Source: Bryobacterales bacterium (GTDB lineage: Bacteria; Acidobacteriota; Terriglobia; Bryobacterales; Bryobacteraceae). From it: 9,090 nt of DNA. The stretch covers positions 1-9,090 of the forward strand of contig JALOKO010000108.1 in NCBI GenBank assembly GCA_025456495.1, in the 5' to 3' direction. Positions within the stretch are counted from its first letter, which is position 1, and each line of letters opens with the position of its first letter. The position numbers and the translations under genes are program-made. The notes below the pieces were generated by a model. That model was not told where the DNA came from, made no database searches, and saw only the letters and a list, made by a program, of their open reading frames with translations. This document shows positions 6,147-9,090 of this stretch, piece by piece.

Positions 6147-8123
6147 GTGAAGGTTTACGACAGCAATCACATCCGCAACGTCGCCCTTTTGGGCCACTCC
6201 CAAAGTGGCAAGACGACGCTGACGGCGGGCATTCTCTATGCGACTGGCGTCACCAACCGGCTGACGCGCGCCGACGAAGGGAACACGCTAACGGATTATG
6301 ACGAGGAGGAGATCCAAAGGAAGATGTCAATCTCCACGGGCCTCGCCGCTGCTGAGTACAACAATCACAAGTTCAACATTCTGGACACGCCGGGCAATCC
6401 GCTGTTCGTCAACGACGCTAAGAGCGCGCTGGTGGCCGCCGACTGCGCATTGCTGCTGGTGGACGGCGTCGATGGCGTGCAACCGCAAACAGAACGCTTC
6501 TTCGGTTTCACTGGCGAGTTCCAGTTGCCCACCGGCTTTGTGGTGAACAAGCTAGACAAGGAACGCGCCAATTTCGACCGATCCTTGGAGCAACTGCACG
6601 AGATCTTTGGCCGCGAAGCTGTGGCCGTCCAGATGCCCATCGGTAGCGAGCGCGACTTCAAGGGCGTCATTGACCTCATCTGCATGCGTGCCTATCTGTA
6701 CGAGCCCAATGGCAACGGTCAGGGGAAGCTCGGTGAAATACCCGCCGAGTTGCTGCCTCGCGCCGAGGAACTGCACGAGGCCATTGTGGAGATGGTGGCC
6801 GAAGGGGACGAGGAACTCATGGAGGAGTTCTTTGAAGCGGGCACCGTCTGCGCAGAGCACCTCATTGTCGGGCTGCGGGAAGCCATTCATGCCCGGAAGC
6901 TATTCCCCGTGATGTGCGCAGCGGCTCATCCGAACATTGGAACTACGGAAGTGCTTGCCGTGGTGGGCGAGTACATGCCCTCCCCCTGCCAGCGTTCCGC
7001 CGCAAGCCTACTGGTGCATGGTGACGCGGCCACCCGGCCCGTTCGCGACGATCAACCACCGGCTGTGTTCGTCTTCAAGACACTCGCTGACGTGTTCGCG
7101 GGCCGCATTACCTGCTTCAAGCTGATGAGTGGCGTTCTGAAGAACGACCAACACCTCTTTAATCAACAAAGCAGCACCGACGAGCGCTTTTCCCACTTGA
7201 GTTCCATCACTGGCAAGACCCTGTCGGAGGTGTCGGAACTCCATGCTGGCGACATCGGCGCCGTGGCCAAGCTGCGCGACACCTTGACGGGACATACTCT
7301 TGCCGAAAAGAACGCTGGCGTTGTCTATCCCACGGTGAAACTGCCGGAGCCCTCAATCGCCTTTGCCGTGGAGGCACAGAGCCGTCAGGACGAAGACCGC
7401 ATGGGGAACGCCATCCATCGCATTCTGGAGGAAGACCCCTGCCTGCGCTTCTATCGTGATCCCCAAACCCAGCAGTTCCTGCTTGCCGGCGCAGGCCAGC
7501 CGCACGTGGAAATTGTGGTTAGCAAGATGGCCAAGCGCTACAACGTCAACCTGACCTTGAAGGAACCCCAGGTGCCCTACCGGGAGACCATTCGCGGTTC
7601 GGCCGATGTCCAGGGACGCCACAAGAAGCAGACCGGAGGCCACGGCCAGTTTGGCGATTGCAAGATCCGCATGGAGCCACTGGAGCGCGGCAAGCAGTTT
7701 GAGTTCACCAACGACATCTTTGGCGGGGCGATCCCAAGAACCTATGTGCCCGCCGTGGAGAAGGGCATTCTGGAGGCGGCGGCACAGGGATATCTGGCCG
7801 GGTTCCCCGTAGTGGACTTCAAGGTGAGCCTGTACGACGGCAGCTACCACGACGTCGACAGCTCAGAAATGGCTTTCAAGCTTGCCGGTCGCAAAGCCTT
7901 CAAGGCAGCCATGGCCGTAGCGAAACCGGCCTTGCTGGAACCCATCATGAGTGTCACCATTACCTCTCCCCAGGAGTATGCGGGCGACATCATGGGAGAC
8001 CTGAACAGTCGCCGCGGTCGCGTCTCGGGGATGGACATCAAGGGGAACAGCCAGGTCATCAATGCCGCGGTGCCAATGGCGGAGATGGCTATTACGGTGG
8101 CAGCAAGGAGGCCCGAAAAATAA
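6147..8123 (+). CDS. EF-G-like translation GTPase (EF-G2/FusA2-type), C-terminus broken by the junction
   Basis: The 658-residue reading is an EF-G-family GTPase, the factors that move tRNA and mRNA through the ribosome or assist recycling. Domain I shows the P-loop GHSQSGKT (16-23), a switch I segment RKMSISTG (58-65), DTPGN (80-84) and NKLD (134-137). Domain II covers about 300-385, domain III about 398-475, domain IV about 476-592 (with QTGGHGQFGD, 495-504), and domain V from about 593. Two features separate it from housekeeping EF-G. DTPGH is DTPGN, replacing the catalytic His with Asn84, and switch I lacks the RGITI pattern. Both fit the EF-G-like paralogue group. Family similarity ends at VPMAEM (642-647); relatives continue with about 30-40 more residues, here replaced by 11 unrelated ones and a stop. 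That loss coincides with the composition change near 8087, so I infer the true 3' end is missing from this contig. The GTG start has an AAGGAG site 8 bases upstream. Confidence 0.85.
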   Translation: MKVYDSNHIRNVALLGHSQSGKTTLTAGILYATGVTNRLTRADEGNTLTDYDEEEIQRKMSISTGLAAAEYNNHKFNILDTPGNPLFVNDAKSALVAADCALLLVDGVDGVQPQTERFFGFTGEFQLPTGFVVNKLDKERANFDRSLEQLHEIFGREAVAVQMPIGSERDFKGVIDLICMRAYLYEPNGNGQGKLGEIPAELLPRAEELHEAIVEMVAEGDEELMEEFFEAGTVCAEHLIVGLREAIHARKLFPVMCAAAHPNIGTTEVLAVVGEYMPSPCQRSAASLLVHGDAATRPVRDDQPPAVFVFKTLADVFAGRITCFKLMSGVLKNDQHLFNQQSSTDERFSHLSSITGKTLSEVSELHAGDIGAVAKLRDTLTGHTLAEKNAGVVYPTVKLPEPSIAFAVEAQSRQDEDRMGNAIHRILEEDPCLRFYRDPQTQQFLLAGAGQPHVEIVVSKMAKRYNVNLTLKEPQVPYRETIRGSADVQGRHKKQTGGHGQFGDCKIRMEPLERGKQFEFTNDIFGGAIPRTYVPAVEKGILEAAAQGYLAGFPVVDFKVSLYDGSYHDVDSSEMAFKLAGRKAFKAAMAVAKPALLEPIMSVTITSPQEYAGDIMGDLNSRRGRVSGMDIKGNSQVINAAVPMAEMAITVAARRPEK

Positions 8124-8126
8124 ATG
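8087..8126. other. Junction between GC-rich Acidobacteriota-like and AT-rich Bacteroidota-like DNA
   Basis: To the left, EF-G family similarity ends at 8087. To the right, the glycoamylase frame is firmly family-like from 8120 and plausibly from 8087. Base composition changes within this interval. The most economical placement is at 8087-8090. No direct repeats, transposon ends or tRNA fragment mark it. Confidence 0.8.
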
Positions 8127-8713
8127 GCAAAACGTATTATGGATATGTATTGCCATTGGGTAATTATGATGAAGACAAAGGCGGTCCCTTGTTTTTTGAA
8201 CAATACACGTTTCAGGGAATTGATCCAAATGGCCTGACGGATTCATTGGGTAACGATTATTTTATTCAGGGGAAACATCATACACTCATCAACCGTGCTT
8301 ACTGCATGGAAAATCCAAAACAGTTTAAAGGATATTCTGATAAATGCTGGGGATTAACAGCAGGTGATTCTTATAAAGGATATGTTGCTCACAGTCCGCA
8401 AAACGACAGAGGCGTAATTCAGCCAACAGCTGCTATTTCATCGATGCCATATACGCCAAAAGAAAGTATGGAAGTCTTGCGATACTTCTACTATGATTTG
8501 GGAAATAAGATATGGAGCAAGTATGGTTTTGTGGATGGTTTCAGTATTCATCATAACTGGTATGCAAAAAGTCATCTGGCAATTGATCAGGGGCCTATTG
8601 TAGTAATGATTGAGAATTACCGAAGCGGACTGCTCTGGAAATTATTTATGAATATTCCTGATATTCAAAATGGTTTAAAACGCTTAGGCTTTAAAAGTCC
8701 ATATGTAAAATGA
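8087..8713 (+). CDS. Glycoamylase-domain (GH144-type) glucanase, N-terminal half missing
   Basis: About 208 residues of the C-terminal half of a PF10091-type protein are readable. Recognisable blocks are INGKTYYGYVLPLG (8120-8161), GGPLFFEQYTFQGIDPNGL, HTLINRAYC, CWGLTAGDSYKGY, GVIQPTAAISSMPYTPKES, and AIDQGPIVVMIENYRSGL near the end. This domain occurs in GH144 endo-beta-1,2-glucanases of Bacteroidota and in cyclic beta-glucan synthases, so the likely role is cleavage of a beta-glucan. Substrate is not shown. Full-length relatives are roughly 400-450 residues, so the 5' half is absent. No real start exists: the frame enters directly from the EF-G-like gene. The TTG at 8150 falls inside a conserved block and cannot be the natural start. 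The family-like reading begins near 8087, exactly where EF-G similarity stops. Codon use is AT-rich, unlike everything upstream. The stop overlaps the next start (ATGA). Confidence 0.85.
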   Translation, partial: GYYGGSKEARKINGKTYYGYVLPLGNYDEDKGGPLFFEQYTFQGIDPNGLTDSLGNDYFIQGKHHTLINRAYCMENPKQFKGYSDKCWGLTAGDSYKGYVAHSPQNDRGVIQPTAAISSMPYTPKESMEVLRYFYYDLGNKIWSKYGFVDGFSIHHNWYAKSHLAIDQGPIVVMIENYRSGLLWKLFMNIPDIQNGLKRLGFKSPYVK

Positions 8714-9090
8714 AACGCCGATTGATTTTACATATCACTCTTTTGTTTTTATTGCAAACTACTGCATTTACGCAAACCAGTGCTGTGGTGATGACATATA
8801 ATATCCGTTTGAATGTGCAATCTGATGGTGAAAACTGGTGGGAGAACAGGAAGGATAAGGTTGCTGCGCTGATGAATTATTATGAAGCCGATTTTATAGG
8901 GGCGCAGGAGGTGCAACATGAGCAATTAGAATACTTATTAAAAACGCTCACGCATTACAGTTCTATTGGCGTAGGTCGTGATGATGGTAAAACCGCAGGT
9001 GAGTATTCTTGTATTTTGTACAACAATAAAATTTATAAACCGGTTGAGCAATCAACGTTCTGGCTTTCACAAACACCAGACAAAGTTTCT
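8710..9090 (+). CDS. Secreted endonuclease/exonuclease/phosphatase family protein, 3'-incomplete
   Basis: The 127 codons to the window edge begin with a signal peptide (MKRRLILHITLLFLLQTTAFTQ), so the protein is exported. They continue into the metal-dependent EEP fold: MTYNIRLN (about 28-35) carries the first conserved Asn, ADFIGAQEVQ (about 60-69) carries the metal-binding Glu, and GVGRDDGKTAGEYSCILYNN (about 87-106) is a typical mid-domain block. The family cleaves phosphodiester or phosphomonoester bonds; secreted Bacteroidota members are often annotated only as EEP hydrolases, and the substrate is unknown. The ATG at 8710 overlaps the TGA of the glycoamylase gene (ATGA), which points to translational coupling within one operon. 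The catalytic His and Asp of the C-terminal half lie beyond the edge. Codon use is AT-rich, like the preceding gene. Confidence 0.88.
   Translation, partial: MKRRLILHITLLFLLQTTAFTQTSAVVMTYNIRLNVQSDGENWWENRKDKVAALMNYYEADFIGAQEVQHEQLEYLLKTLTHYSSIGVGRDDGKTAGEYSCILYNNKIYKPVEQSTFWLSQTPDKVS

Noticed and set aside
5617..6150. Plus- and minus-strand open frames in the ubiD to EF-G gap (also 5797-5982 minus)
   Set aside because: The translations are low in recognisable structure, have no ribosome binding sites, and partly shadow ubiD. I treat the gap as noncoding.
8087..8126. Programmed frameshift joining the EF-G-like and glycoamylase frames
   Set aside because: The A-run at 8116-8120 could suggest slippage, but no known biology fuses these families, and both are truncated at the point where composition changes.
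8150..8713. Glycoamylase fragment as a complete gene starting at TTG 8150
   Set aside because: The TTG is inside the conserved YYGYVLPLG block, and the frame stays family-like upstream of it, so the gene is 5'-truncated.

Overview
The window holds two unlike kinds of DNA. Positions 1 to about 8087 are GC-rich. Gene content and protein style there suggest an Acidobacteriota chromosome of the Solibacter/Bryobacter type: an exported DUF1080 protein, an exported SAM methyltransferase, a patatin and an EF-G paralogue. This placement is an inference from protein style, not from a marker gene. From about 8087 to the end the DNA is visibly AT-rich and encodes Bacteroidota-style proteins. As a spot count, 36 of the 60 bases at 8041-8100 are G or C, against 16 of 60 at 8641-8700.

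Layout. A 3'-incomplete secreted protein of unknown function runs off the left edge on the minus strand (407 to 1). Divergent from it, on the plus strand, are an exported methyltransferase with a His-rich N-terminus (579-1283), a patatin-like phospholipase (1346-2182) and a secreted DUF1080 protein (2269-3249). These three are co-oriented with short gaps and may be one transcription unit. Convergent to them is fabG on the minus strand (3316-4053, TTG start). Divergent from fabG is a UbiD-family decarboxylase (4268-5719), preceded by three copies of an imperfect 23-bp tandem repeat. A 427-bp gene-free stretch with several potential hairpins (5720-6146) leads into an EF-G-like translation GTPase (6147-8123).

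The junction. The EF-G-like protein follows its family up to the VPMAEM motif of domain V (ending at 8087) and then stops after 11 unrelated residues. From 8087 a second frame reads as the C-terminal half of a Bacteroidota glycoamylase-domain (GH144-type) glucanase, whose N-terminal half is missing. Its stop overlaps the start of a secreted endonuclease/exonuclease/phosphatase-family protein that runs off the right edge. Two genes broken at the same point, together with a composition change, are best explained by a chimeric metagenome contig. A real insertion is possible but less likely.

Functionally, the Acidobacteriota part mixes core functions (fatty-acid elongation by FabG, a UbiD-type decarboxylase possibly serving quinone synthesis, an EF-G paralogue) with lipid and exported enzymes. 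I see no phage, CRISPR, toxin-antitoxin, insertion-sequence or RNA-gene signal, and no convincing new multi-gene system. The items most worth a second look are the junction, the repeat array at the ubiD start, the exported His-rich methyltransferase and the structured leader of the EF-G-like gene.
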